DNA from: Sternotherus odoratus
Taxonomy: Eukaryota > Chordata > Testudines > Kinosternidae
Assembly: GCA_032164245.1 (NCBI GenBank)
Contig: JAVMKO010000001.1
Location: 13,739,603-13,803,602, forward strand
Length of the DNA: 64,000 nucleotides
Reading direction: 5' to 3'
In this document: piece by piece, positions 1 to 11,105 of the stretch
How the letters are laid out: every line of letters begins with the position of its first letter
Numbering within the stretch: position 1 is the stretch's first letter
Position numbers and translations under genes: made by a program
The notes under the pieces: generated by a model
Told to the model about the DNA's origin: nothing
The model's input: only the letters and a program-made list of their open reading frames with translations
The model's database searches: none

Positions 1-50
1 TAGACAGGATCAGGCCCCAGATACGGCCAATGTTACTTTATCAGCAACTA

Positions 51-439
51 CCGTATATACTCGAGTATAGGTCGACCCGAATATAAGCCGATGCACCTAA
101 TTTTACCACAAAAAGCTGGAAAAGTTAATAAAATAAAATAAAAAAGCTGGAAAAGTTAATAAAATAAAATAAAATAAAATAAAAGTTAATAAAAAAAAAA
201 GTTAATAAAAAAAAAATAATAAAAAAAACTGTACCAGAGGAGGCGGGACATCGCTCCCGCGGCTGCACGGGACATCAGCATCATGAGGCCATTCACGAGC
301 GTCACCCAGCGGTATGGCCCTGCCCCTTTTTCTCCTCCATTTCGGCCAAAATTTTCACTGACTCGAGTATAAGCCGAGGCGGCTTTTTTCAGCCCAAAAA
401 GTGGGCTGAAAAACTCGGCTTATACTCGAGTATATATGG
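51..439. mobile_element. Mariner-like MITE with TA target duplication
   Basis: The left end CCGTATATACTCGAGTATA and the inverted right end match at 18 of 19 bases. The element is flanked by TA at 49-50 and 440-441, the target duplication expected of Tc1/mariner elements. Each end carries the palindrome TATACTCGAGTATA, and shorter copies of the 'gtataagccga' motif occur inside. The interior is A/T-rich with poly(A) tracts (about 110-230) and a short GC-rich part. There is no transposase frame, so the element is non-autonomous. The family name was not checked. Confidence 0.72.
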
Positions 440-441
440 TA

Positions 442-1287
442 CTCAAAGATTTGAGAGCAAAACCCCCTCCATACTGGAAATGGATAAACACAAGTATCTT
501 GTCTGTGTCTCAAAGGCCTTTTATGGCTTAGCACCGTCCCAGCCAGATGCTCTGTTGACTCATCGTGGGGTTGACCGCTGCTTTCAGTAACACACATTGT
601 ATTATTTATTAGTAATTTATAGTAGGGCCCTACTACGTGCTAGACAATTTCATTAAATTCACTAAGGACCAGTCCCTATTCTGAGGATTTCTTGCACAAA
701 CTAGAGACAGATGAATGGATGGAAGTGGGGAGAAAGGAGATCTCTACATACTGTTTCTTTTTCCTTAATGGATATGGCAGGAAGACTCACTACAGGAAGC
801 AACATTCCCAGCCTTTACCACCCCACCACTCAGATTCTCCACCAAGTACCTTTGGGCTTTCACCCAAACCGCCCTTTGTGCATGGGAAAACTTCCCGGGG
901 GGGGGGGGGGGGGAGAATCCGCAACGCCGCCTCTTTATCCTTAATCCTCACTTCAGCAATGATGCCTGCTACTGCTTACCTGCTGCTCCATGCTGTAATG
1001 TCACCAGTTTGGTGCCAGTCATGGTGGCAGGCAAGGCTCAGGCACAACCCAGGAGGGTTCAAACCCAAACAGCCCTCCTTTGCTGAGGCCTCTCAGAGAT
1101 CCCACTGTCTGCAGCCCAAATGGATCCATCCAGGTCTGCACCTGTCCTGTTACCAACTCTCTGCAAGACACAGCCCACGACAATGGTGAGGCAAGCTGTG
1201 AATGCGGCTTACTGTGCAAAACTTGCTCGTTTCACTGTTACCGCTTCCTCTTCTCCCGTTTATTGTCTTCACTTGTTTTGCCAAACC
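442..1287. other. Unassigned stretch with a poly-G run
   Basis: I see no recognisable gene or repeat family here. A run of about 18 G starts near 898. The 165-codon frame at 692-1189 crosses this run and resembles no protein I know. Confidence 0.4.
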
Positions 1288-1405
1288 AAGCCTGTAAACT
1301 CTTTGGGGCAGATGCTATATTTTTACTGCAAGTCTGTACAGTGCATGGCACAATTGGGCTGTTACTAGCCCACACCTTACCCACAGTTACAATAAATCAT
1401 GATGG
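1288..1405 (+). repeat. L2/MIR-type 3' tail fragment
   Basis: The phrase 'ctgtaaactctttggggca' followed by 'tctgtacagtgcatggcaca' and an 'aataaa'-rich end is the conserved 3' tail shared by L2 LINEs and MIR SINEs in amniotes. It is a short, diverged fragment. Confidence 0.6.
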
Positions 1406-4283
1406 AGACTAACATGATACTGAAAATCAGCCAAGGCTCATAGGGAAACATAGAAAAAACAGCACAAATTCTTCCAACCCATGCTTACCAAATGGATTAA
1501 GGGGAATAAGAAAGACCTATATCCCTGGGTATTTGTGAAAGCAGTATCAGTGAGAAAGTAAGCCTGTTCATAGAGGAGGAAGAGGAGGAAAAATGAATGA
1601 TGTCTGTAAAACAGCGGAGATGTTGACTTAAAAAAAAAATCTATCTCCCGTTTGAAAAAATGAAGAAAATAAGTCTAGACGATTAGGAGGGAATCCAGGC
1701 AGTGTCAAAACTGTTAGTGATAAACAGCCAGCCAGGGAATAATTGGAAAACGTAAACGCATACCAATCTGGATGATGGTCTGTATGCTAGGGCGATCGAG
1801 GAATCAGCCAATGAATTTAATGAGCCGTGGAGAGAGAGAGAAAGAGAGAGAGAGAGAGTTGAAGACTTTATTGAGGATGGGGGGTGGGGAGCAATTTCTG
1901 CAGCAGAGAGGAGGAATCACCCTGGCAGGCACCATCCTGTGAGTAGCACCTCAGCCCAGAGCCAAATATGAGAAAAAATATTCAAAGACAAAGAGGAAAA
2001 CAGCCACAGGAGCAGCTTGGTTTATCCTATCAGAGAAGCCTGACTGGGGTTTTGGGGGGTAAAATTACAACAGTAGTTGATGAAAAGAGCACAGTAGCTG
2101 TGTTCACTTCGGCTCCACCCCCTCCGACCGCCCACCCAGGAATGTCTCCTAGGCTCAGGAGCAGGGGCGGATGACCTGTTTGGTTCTGCCAGCTTTCCAT
2201 CACCCAGGCATTTGCTCTAGGACCGGGGAATCTCTGGCTGCCCTATTAGGGCAGTTTCTGTCCCCTTTGTTGAGTGGAGCTGGGGATCATGTATCTGGCT
2301 CTGGGCGTTTCTAACCACCGAGTCTGGAACAGACCTGCAAAGCTGATCACGCTTCTCAGCGAAAGGTCAGCCACTTCTATTAGGTGGTATTATGTGTCCG
2401 CCAGAAGACTAAGGGCACCTGGAATTCCGGATGCTGACAGAGGAGCTGTGAAATAGGTCAAGTGAGCCCAGTGATAGGATGGGAGCAGGACTTGAAGGCA
2501 AATGGCTGATTGAACTGGGCACTTGGGAACTGCCCAAAAGAGACAAGGTACTATCCCCACCAGTGAGGGTTTTAAGCAAAGGTGACCTGGGGGACACCCT
2601 GCAAAGCTCATCTTCTACTCCAGGTGGTCGAGAAATACATGGGGGGTGGAGGAGTTGTAAAGGTGGGAGGGGGGAAGACATTTTTTAATTCCCAGTTTGC
2701 TGGTCCTGGTTTAATGCTGCTGTGACTTTCGGTTATAAAATGTCCAGGGTACCCAGACTATATGGACAGGTACCTTCCTTTTATGTGTTCACTCCAAGCT
2801 CAAATACACAGATACATTCTGCTGCCCATGCCATGGAGATAGGTTAAATCAATAGACATTGCATTCTGGTGCCGAGACTGACCCTCAAGTCTGGCTCCAA
2901 CTGTTCAAAAGGCTTCCTTCAGCGCGGAGAGAAAATGGAACTGATGGGAAAGATGGCATTGTGCAACTTAAAGCTTGGCTCAGCAAAAGTGGGCTGTTTT
3001 AGCTTGCACCTCTTCACCTAAGGAGACTGCCTGCCTCCAGCCCGTCTTACACTGTGCTGGGGGAATGAGTTCCTTCCCCACAGCTGGGTCTTGCCATGTT
3101 CCTTCATGGACAGGTTTCCTGTCCAAGCAGCTCAGTTGCCTGCCCTCAGGGGAAGTTGTGGTCTTTCCTCTACTGAGGCACAGAGTTAACTCTCTCCTTG
3201 CTGACTCCCAGGTAGCCTTAGTTGTGCATTAAAAGAAAAACACAATAGGGGCTGTATTGCCTCTTACGTGGCGAATTACATCAATGGGAAAACTCTCACT
3301 ACCTTAATGGGAGCAGGACTGAGACCTAACATAGCAACAGCCGGCAGTACAATTACAAAGAGGAACATCCTTGTTCCATTTCCTAGGCTGACAGAGCAAA
3401 CACTTTTTAAATGGAGATCAGAATCCCTGTCGAGCTCCCTCCAGATGATGAAACCCTCTGAGCATCTGGGAGCACCAAGGGACCCAGAAGAGATCTTGAC
3501 AAGGACCCTCGGGGAATTGTCCATGCCCCCCAATGACCAGCTGAGGATCACATTGTACAAGTGATGAGTTTACCTCCTGGCATTCTACCAGACATGGTGC
3601 TTCATTACATAACAAGAAAACCAAAAAAAGTTCACCGCGAAGCAATGAAAACTGCCTGCCTGAGAACTTTTCAGATGAAGAAATATGATGATTTTGAAAA
3701 TGGCGGCACTTTATACATCAGGGTGAACAAAACAATGATATTAATGTGTTATGTGAAATTTGGGGTGCATTGATTTGGGGTTTTTCCTTTTCCTTTGGTG
3801 AAATCAGGGAGCATGGGATCGACGATTGGTTTATAATAGGGAGTTAATTCTTGCCATTGAAGGATTAGTGACCTCCAGTAGTTCAAATTCTCATGCCTCG
3901 TTATCGTTATCTGCCCCTGACAAATGTTCATTATTTAAGTGGCTGGAACTTCATTTCTATTGATTCTTTTCTTTCCAATAACTTAAATAGTTGCAGATAA
4001 AGTGAAAGCTTTAAAAATCAGGTAAACGATTGTCTGTAGCCTATGCCTGCAGCCTGGAAGTCAGCATAAAGGGGGAAAGTCAGAGATTCTACTGCTCTGA
4101 TTTAAGGCAAAAAGGAAAAAAAAAAAAAGAAGACAGATCTAGATAGCACAATTGAGCCAAAAGGCAAGAAGCATTTTTCTATTGGATTATTGGGCCTTGG
4201 GTTTTGTTCCTCCCAATGCAAGCAAAGCAAGTATTACCGATCCAATATACACACTGCCACAGTGGGTCTCCTCTCATAATGGA
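1406..4283. other. Unassigned stretch with a GA microsatellite
   Basis: No gene or repeat family is recognised. A (GA)n microsatellite lies at about 1831-1858. Open frames here are short and show no known domain. Confidence 0.4.
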
Positions 4284-4335
4284 GGGCCCGATCCTGCACC
4301 CACTAAAGTCAATGGGATTTTTGCCACCAACTGAA
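4284..4335. repeat. Half of a palindromic MITE
   Basis: 'gggcccgatcctgcaccca' followed by 'aaagtcaatgggat' matches one arm of the palindromic 'gggccagatcctg...gtcaatggga' elements found elsewhere in the window, for example at 4906. The second arm is missing. Confidence 0.45.
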
Positions 4336-4529
4336 CCTCAAATTCAGCATTCTGCGCTACAAAACAATATCTCAAAATGAAAACGGTTTAAGATGTGCTA
4401 TAGATTTAGGTCACGGTGAATGTATGGATGGTCAGACTTAAATTTGACCTAAATTACCAGGGGCTGATGGGAGTGTCTTGAAAAGACATTTTCAGCTAAA
4501 CTTGCAGCAAGGACTTACAGCTGTGACTG

Positions 4530-4828
4530 TGGCGTAGTCTACACTAGAAGGTGTGTGCCAGTATGGTTATGCTGCGATAACGATACTGGCAAACCCTCCC
4601 ACTGCTGACACTGCTTATACTGGCTAAAAAAAAAAAAGGGGGGGGGGGCTTTTTGCCGATATAGTTTGCACATGCTCCCCAAGCAAAGTAAACTATACCA
4701 GGAAAAGCACATTTATACTGGTATAGCTGCATCCACACTAGGGCTTTTGCTGGTGTAGAAATGCTATAAAATATCACACCCGTAACTGATATTACTATCG
4801 CAGCAAAGCTTTCTAGTATAGATCTGAT
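4530..4828. mobile_element. MITE of the 'gtctacactagaa' family
   Basis: The left end 'tagtctacactagaa' (about 4535-4549) is mirrored by 'ttctagtatagatct' (4811-4825). The interior carries repeated 'actggtatag' motifs in both orientations and the internal 'catccacactagggctttt' motif. An A-run followed by a G-run lies near 4626-4649. Relatives sit at 27423 and 53909. There is no coding capacity. The superfamily is uncertain, possibly PIF/Harbinger. Confidence 0.6.
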
Positions 4829-4905
4829 CTGAGATGTACTAGGAATTATGATCTCCAGGCAGGTAACATACAGGCAGGCATATACAAATAAAATAATGTA
4901 TACTA

Positions 4906-4991
4906 GGGCCAGATCCTCACCAGTATAAATGGCCATGTGTCCATTGAGATCAATAGGGTGCACCCATTTACACTAGCTAAGGCTTTGGACC
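4906..4991. mobile_element. Palindromic MITE, 'gggccagatcctc' type
   Basis: The sequence folds back on itself. 'gggccagatcctcaccagt' is paired with a degraded complement, 'actagctaaggctttggac', around a centre at 'attgagatcaat'. Single-stem palindromes of this kind recur through turtle DNA and at least ten times in this window. Confidence 0.6.
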
Positions 4992-6317
4992 ACAATATTT
5001 TTGCAGATTTGCATTATACAAAGAAGACTAGACATGGACACTTTAATATTGGAGCCTAATTTATTTAAACCGAACATACCCATTCTTTGAACAAGGAGCC
5101 CCAGTAAGGTACATTATAATGGACAGGTGACTTGGGGCTTGATTTAAAGCTCATTGAAGCAAATGGAAAGACTTCCACTGACTTCAATGGGCTGGTTAGA
5201 TTAAAAAAAACATGGTTTGGATTTTACGGTAAACAAGGAGATACAATGATTTCAGCTGAACCTAAACCTCTCTCTGCTGACAAGGCATTCACACATTTCT
5301 GAGTTGCTGAAGTTGAACTTGAGAGGGGTCCCAAAAGGAAAACCGTTGGTGGTTTGAAACACAGCTCATTTCCTCTTGGCATGAATCAGGAGATAAGTGT
5401 CATGTATGTGTCATTTGGAGGCATCATCTGCTATTCCTTCATGTATACTCAAGTCCTGTTTCAACTATTTTTCCAGCCGACAGCACAGACAGCATGCACC
5501 TACATTTACTTTTCCTCGGTTGTTCCTGAGTAAATCACATCAGTTACCTGACATGTACGTCCGTTGTGATAATCAACCTGAAATTCCCACAGAGCTCTGT
5601 GTGGTATAGTCCTAAGAGGGGCACACATCTTCTCTCCTATGAATGCAACTTACTTGTATTCCTCATTGGCTGTAGACACTTAGACTGGACCCAACCATGC
5701 AGTCCACAGTAAAAACTCTGAATGGCATTACTGGGAATTTTGCCTAAGCAATGACCGCAAGACTGGACCACAATTACATTCTGAGTCAAGTTTTTTCTTT
5801 GACTTTTTTTTTCTTTTTTGGTTTGGGAAATGTTTGTTGATTACCAACTTCCCTGTTACATAGTGTCTTTTCAAGACACATAAAACCACTTATTAAACCA
5901 ATCTCTTGAGTCAAACATTTTAAGGACAGTATGTTATTTCATTTTCAAAACAATCAAATGAAAAACTAAAACTGATACATCAGCTTCCATTTCCGCTGAA
6001 GACACAATCTGTCTTTTCCATATATTGTTTAATAGCAAAATGTAACTCAACCCAAATGTGACTTCTTGGAGAATCTATTACCTAATTTTCATTATTTCCA
6101 TTTGCTTAGTACTATGTGAAGCATCTGCCACTATTCAATTCTCCACACACTGAAAATAAATAATTCATGCTTTGACCCTGCTTTACAAACATTAATTAAG
6201 CCACAGAGCTAGAGCTGTGCAAAATGTCTGCAACAAAATCTAAATCATGGAAAATTCCCCTGATTTTGAGTTATAATAATAATAAAAATAAAAAAATAAT
6301 AAATGTAGATATACCAA
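4992..6317. other. Mostly unassigned; one short palindrome
   Basis: A degenerate palindromic piece ('gggcttgatttaaagctcattg' through 'cttcaatgggct', about 5133-5195) belongs to the same broad class as the element at 4906. The rest is A/T-rich DNA with no recognised gene or repeat. Confidence 0.35.
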
Positions 6318-6507
6318 TCTCCTAGAACTGGAAAGACCTTGAAGGTCATTGAGTCCAGTCCCCAGCCTACACTAGCAGGATCGAGTACTGTCCCCTGACA
6401 GATTTTTTTTTTTTGCCCCAGATCCCTAAATGGCCCCCTCAAGGATTGAACTCACAACCCTGGGTTTAGCAGGCCAATGCTCAAACCACTGAGCTATCCC
6501 TCCCCCC
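6318..6507 (-). mobile_element. tRNA-derived SINE with CR1-like tail
   Basis: Read on the minus strand it begins 'gggggagggatagctcag', an A-box-like tRNA head, followed by a B-box-like 'gggttgtgagttcaatcct' and 'ggggccatttagggatct'. It ends in a CR1-like tail ('ggaaagaccttgaaggtc' on the plus strand at about 6328). This is the known tortoise pol III SINE architecture. A T-run (6402-6413) interrupts the body. It is not a functional tRNA gene. Confidence 0.85.
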
Positions 6508-6730
6508 ATTTTCACTACAAACTTGAAACTTAGAAGCGGGTCTGCTGAACAATGTGAAAGAGATGCATGAAACTTACAAGTGATGGAGTAGAATACCCTG
6601 GAACTTTGGCAAAGCCTGGGTCTGGATTAACCACCTGGCCTGGATAGATGATTTCCTGCTGAAACCATGAAAACCTCCTGTGATTTACATAAAAACCCAG
6701 TGAAACACACTGGTTCTGATGGAACTTTGG

Positions 6731-9387
6731 TCGCTTGTACTTGGGAGACTTCAATTACCCTGATATCTGCTGGGAGAACAATACAGAGGTGCACAGACAA
6801 TCCAGGAAGTTTTTAGAAAGTATAGGAGACAACATCCTGGTGCAAGTACTGGAGGAACCAACTAGGGGCAGGGCTCTTCTTGACCTGCTCCTCACAAACC
6901 GGGAAGAAATAGTAGGGGAAGCAAACGTGGATGGGAACCTGGGAAGCAGTGACCATGAGATGGTAGAGTTCAGGATCCTGACACAAGGAAGAAAGGAGAG
7001 CAGGAGAATACAGACCCTGGATTTCAGAAAAACAGACTAGGCTCCCTCAGGGAACTGATGGGCAAGGTCCCCGGGAGAAACATGAGGAGGAAAGGAGTCC
7101 AGGGGAGGTGGCTGTATTTTAAAGAATCCTTATTGAGGTTTCTTTCTTTCTTTCTTTCTTTTTTAAGGTTGCAGGGACAAACCATCCCAACGTGTAGAAA
7201 GAATAGTAAATATGGCAGGCGACCAGCTTGGCTTAACAGTGTTATCCTTGATGATCTTAAACACAAAGAAGAAGCTTACAAGAAGTGGAAGATTGGACAA
7301 ATGACCAGGGAGGAATATAAAAGTCTTGCTCAGGTATGCAGGAGTGAAATCAGGAAGGCCAAATCACACTTGGAGTTGCAGCTAGCAGGAGATGTTAAGA
7401 GTAACAAGAAGGGTTTCTTCAGGTATGTTAGCAACAAGAAGAAAGTCAAGGAAAGTGTGGGCACCTTGCTGAATGAGGGAGGCAACCTAGTGACAAAGGA
7501 TGTGGAGAAAGCTAATGTACTCAATGTGTTTTTTGCCTCGGTCTTCACAGACAAGGTCAGCTCCCAGACTACTGCACTGTGCAGCACAATATGGGGAGGA
7601 GGTGACCAGCCCTCTGTGGAGAAAGAAGTGGTTCAGAACTATTTAGAAAAGCTGGACGAGCACAAATCCATGGGACCGGATGCACTGCATCCGGGGGTGC
7701 TAAAGGAGTTGGTGGATGTGATTGCAGAGCCATTGGCCATTATCTTTGAAAACTCATGGCGATCGAGGGAGTCCCGGATGACTTGAAAAAAGCTAAAAAA
7801 GCTGTAGTGCCCATCTTTAAAAAAGGGAAGAAGGAAGATCCAGGGAACTAAAGGTCAGTCAGCCTCACCTCAGTCCCTGGAAAAATCACGGAGCAAGTCC
7901 TCAAGGAATCAATTCTGAAACACTTAAAGGAGAGGAAAGTGATCAGGAACAGTTAGCGTGGAGTCACCAAGGGTAAGTCATGCCTGACTAACCTAATTGC
8001 CTTCTATGATGAGATAACTGGCTCTGTGGGTGAGGGGAAACAGGGCTGGCTCTACCCTTTTTGCTGCCCCAAGGAAAAAAAACAAAAAATGCTTAAGCTG
8101 CAGAAGCAAAAAAAAAAAAAAGACAGCCAAATTGTGCATCCCTTTTTTTGACCGGAATGCCACCCCTTAGAAAGTGTCGCCCCAGGCACATGCTTCCTTG
8201 GCTGTTGCCATGAGCCAGCCCTGAGGGGAAAGCAGTGGTCGTGTCATTCCTTGATGTGAGCAAAGCTTTTGATACGGTCTCCCACAGTATGCTTGCCAGG
8301 AAGTTAAAGAAGTATGAGCTGGATGAATGGACCATAAGGAGGATAGAAAGCTGGCTGGATCATCGGGTAGTGATCAATGGCTCCATGTCTAGTTGGCAGC
8401 CGGTATCAAGTGAAGTGCCTCAAGGGTCGGTCTTGGGGCTGGTTTTGTTCACTATTTTCATTAATGATCTAGAGGATGGCGTGGACTGCACCCTCAGCAA
8501 GTTTGCGGATAACACTAAACTGGGAGGAGTGGTAGATACACTGGAGGGTAGGGATAGGATACAGAGGAACCTAGACAAATTAGAGGATTGAGCCAAAAGA
8601 AATCTGATGAGGTTCAACAAGGACAAGTGCAGAGTACTGCATGTAGGACAGAAGAATCCCATGCACTGCTACAAACTAGGGACCAAATAGTTAGGTAGCA
8701 GTTCTGCAGAAAAGGTCTTGGGGTTACAGTGGAGTAGAAGCTGGATATGAGTCAACAGTGTGTCCTTGTTGCCAAGAAGGCTAATGGCATTTTGGGCTGT
8801 ATAAGTAGGGGCATTGAAGCAGATCAAGGGACGTGATCATTCTCCTCTATTCAGCATTGGTGAGGCCTCTTCTGGAGTATTGTGTCCGGTTTTGGGCCTC
8901 CCACTACAAGGCAGCTGTAGATGAATTAGAAAGAGTCCAGTGGAGGGCAACAAAAATGATTAGGAGGCTGGAGCACATGAGCTACGAAGAGATGCTGAAG
9001 AAATGGATTGTTTAGTCTGCAGACGAGAAGAATGAGGGGGGATTTGATAGCTGCTTTCAACTCTCTAAAAGGGGGTTCTAGAGAGGGTGGGCCTAGACTG
9101 TTCTCAGTGGAAGCAGCTGACAGAACAAGGAGTAATGGTCTCAAGTTGCAGAGAGGGAGGTTTAGATTGGATATTAGGAAAAACATTTTCACTAGGAGGG
9201 TGGTGAAGCACTGGAATGAGTTACCTAGGGAGTCGGTAGAATCTTCTTCCTTAGATGTTTTTAAGGTCAGGCCTGACAAAGCCCTGGTTGGGATGATTTA
9301 GTTGGGGGTTGGTCCTGCTTTGAGCAGGGGATTGGACTAGATGATCTCCTGAGGTCCCTTCCAACCCTAATATCCTATGATTCTATG
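6731..9387 (+). pseudogene. CR1 LINE copy, 5'-truncated, ORF2 remnants
   Basis: This is a decayed copy of the CR1 non-LTR retrotransposon, whose ORF2 encodes an endonuclease and a reverse transcriptase. Three frames survive. 6735-7040 holds endonuclease motifs ([10 protein letters not shown] near its start and [10 protein letters not shown]). 7058-7786 is the linker and N-terminal RT region. 8235-8591 is the RT palm, with [10 protein letters not shown] as motif A and VPQGSVLG. Motif C reads FADNTKL where the family has FADD, so a catalytic Asp is lost. Frameshifts, stops, a (TTTC)n insertion near 7139-7164 and a hAT at 8041-8223 break the gene. The 3' end (9290-9387) has the typical 'gattggactagatgatctcc' and terminal 'gattctatg'. 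The 5' end of the family is missing. Confidence 0.92.
8041..8223. mobile_element. Short hAT element inserted in CR1
   Basis: It has perfect 12-bp terminal inverted repeats, CAGGGCTGGCTC and GAGCCAGCCCTG. The flanking direct repeats AGGGGAAA (8033-8040 and 8224-8231) are the 8-bp target duplication typical of hAT transposons. The interior of 183 bp has A-runs and no coding capacity. Removing the element and one repeat restores CR1 continuity. Confidence 0.93.
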
Positions 9388-10984
9388 TTACAGCAGTATA
9401 TAAGGACTGCAGTGGAAGGGAGAATGGGGCTGAACTGCAAAGTTCAGCTCCAGCTGAGGGCGGGGTGCTAACTTTCCCAAAGCTGAAGGACTCTCGGAGA
9501 TGATGGTTTTGTTGCATCTACCTACAAGTGCTTGGGTTGATCCGTTACAGTGGCCAGCTGCAAAGTTGTGCTCAAGATCCAAACTCTCCCTAATTCTGGC
9601 ACATCTCAGGGTTTAGCCATGAGCCATAAATATGGCAGAGGTGATTGCATGAGGAATACTGATAGATACAGATATTAGAGAAAGAGATGGGTTCCAGCAT
9701 GCCCTTCATTTGAACAACTCCCTTGTACAGGAGAGACCAGAAAAGGAATTTGAAAGCAGGATGAACACATGTCCTGTTTCTCTGAATGAGGTCATGCAAG
9801 ATTTTTTTTAAAAAAAGATGACCCAATTCTGAGGCAACAGTCAGCTCCTCTGTCCTGAAAATCAGGAACGCTATCTTTGGGCATAAAAGCATCATGACAT
9901 CCCACATCACAGCAGACAGAAAAAATTGCCACAGGGTTTTTTTCTGTACTTCTAGCAGGAAAGCATGAGGCTGGAAACTGTGTCTGCCCTGCTTGTTCTC
10001 TAGACAGTGAGATCGCTGCAGTCAGCAAGCTAACATGTCCTCTGAGGAAAGGGGAGATTTGGCAAAATACATCACAAAAGAGAAAGACAGATGAATTTAG
10101 GCACCAAAACTTCCCAAGTCAACTGTCATGAACAGGCACTTCCCCAAAATGAAGACAAAAGACCGGACAAGCAGCACGCTAGAAATATTGCATGGGTCCA
10201 GGAAACAAAGATTTGTGTTTTTAGAGAGACCGTGTTTCGCTTTGCTTCCTAATAAAATACAGATCTTGAGAGAAGCCTTTGATACACTCTCTTGAGTAAA
10301 CTCAAGGGATAATTTTCCACCAATAGAAAACAGGGATCATTCAGAGGCAGGAAATATGAAGGAACAGGGATTATGCCATTTTGTTTCTGTATGTTGCCCA
10401 TGGAGGTACTGCACAACTACCCCATGTCACTGACAAGGTTGGACTACTCTGGGAATTTTGCTGTGCTGCTGCCAATGCTGTTTCTGCAATGGGGACAAAC
10501 AGAAGGCTTCTGTTCTCAGAGCTGTCAAACTGGCACCTTTTGTCTAAACTCCATTCCCTAAAATTAAAAGAGAGCGAGCAAGAGAGCACAGAAAACATTT
10601 TTCTTTACGCTGGGCAATGTACTCAGTCTGACACCTGTCAATCACACACAACCTTCTATTTCCACCTGTGGAAAATGAAGGCCGTAGTAATAGGAAATTC
10701 TCTAACATGAAAGACTGACTCAGATATACAAGTTCTATATTTTAGATTGAAACCTAATCTACCATGCTAGTTGATGTCAATTTCATCTCTTTCTATAGAG
10801 CTGCCCTTTCCTACATTATCTTGTATCTATTGAACACACTAGCTAATATTTTTTAACTCAGTCCTAGAGAATGGGCCACAGAAAATTTTCTATTTCCACT
10901 TTCATTGACTCCCAGTAGGCAGGTTCCGAAGTTGTTATCTTGTGCTACATTTCCTCACTATTTTTAAGTGTATTTCTAATCTGG
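9388..10984. other. Unassigned stretch
   Basis: I recognise no gene or repeat in this stretch. All frames are short. Confidence 0.4.
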
Positions 10985-11105
10985 GAACCATTGCCTAGTG
11001 GTTGGAACATGAAACGTGAGAGCCAGGAAACCCGGTGTCTAGTACTGTGTGTGCCACGGACTGCGTGGCTGTGGATAAATCACTTAATCTCTGTGTGCAT
11101 GTGGG
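10985..11105 (+). repeat. MIR SINE fragment
   Basis: 'ctagtggttggaacatgaaa', 'gagccaggaaacccggtgtc' and 'ggctgtggataaatcactta' follow the MIR order: tRNA-like head, then the conserved core ('ctgtgtgaccttgggcaagt' in the family). The copy is diverged and truncated. Confidence 0.6.

Noticed and set aside
692..1189. 165-codon frame
   Set aside because: It crosses a poly-G run, has no domain, and overlaps other frames of similar quality.
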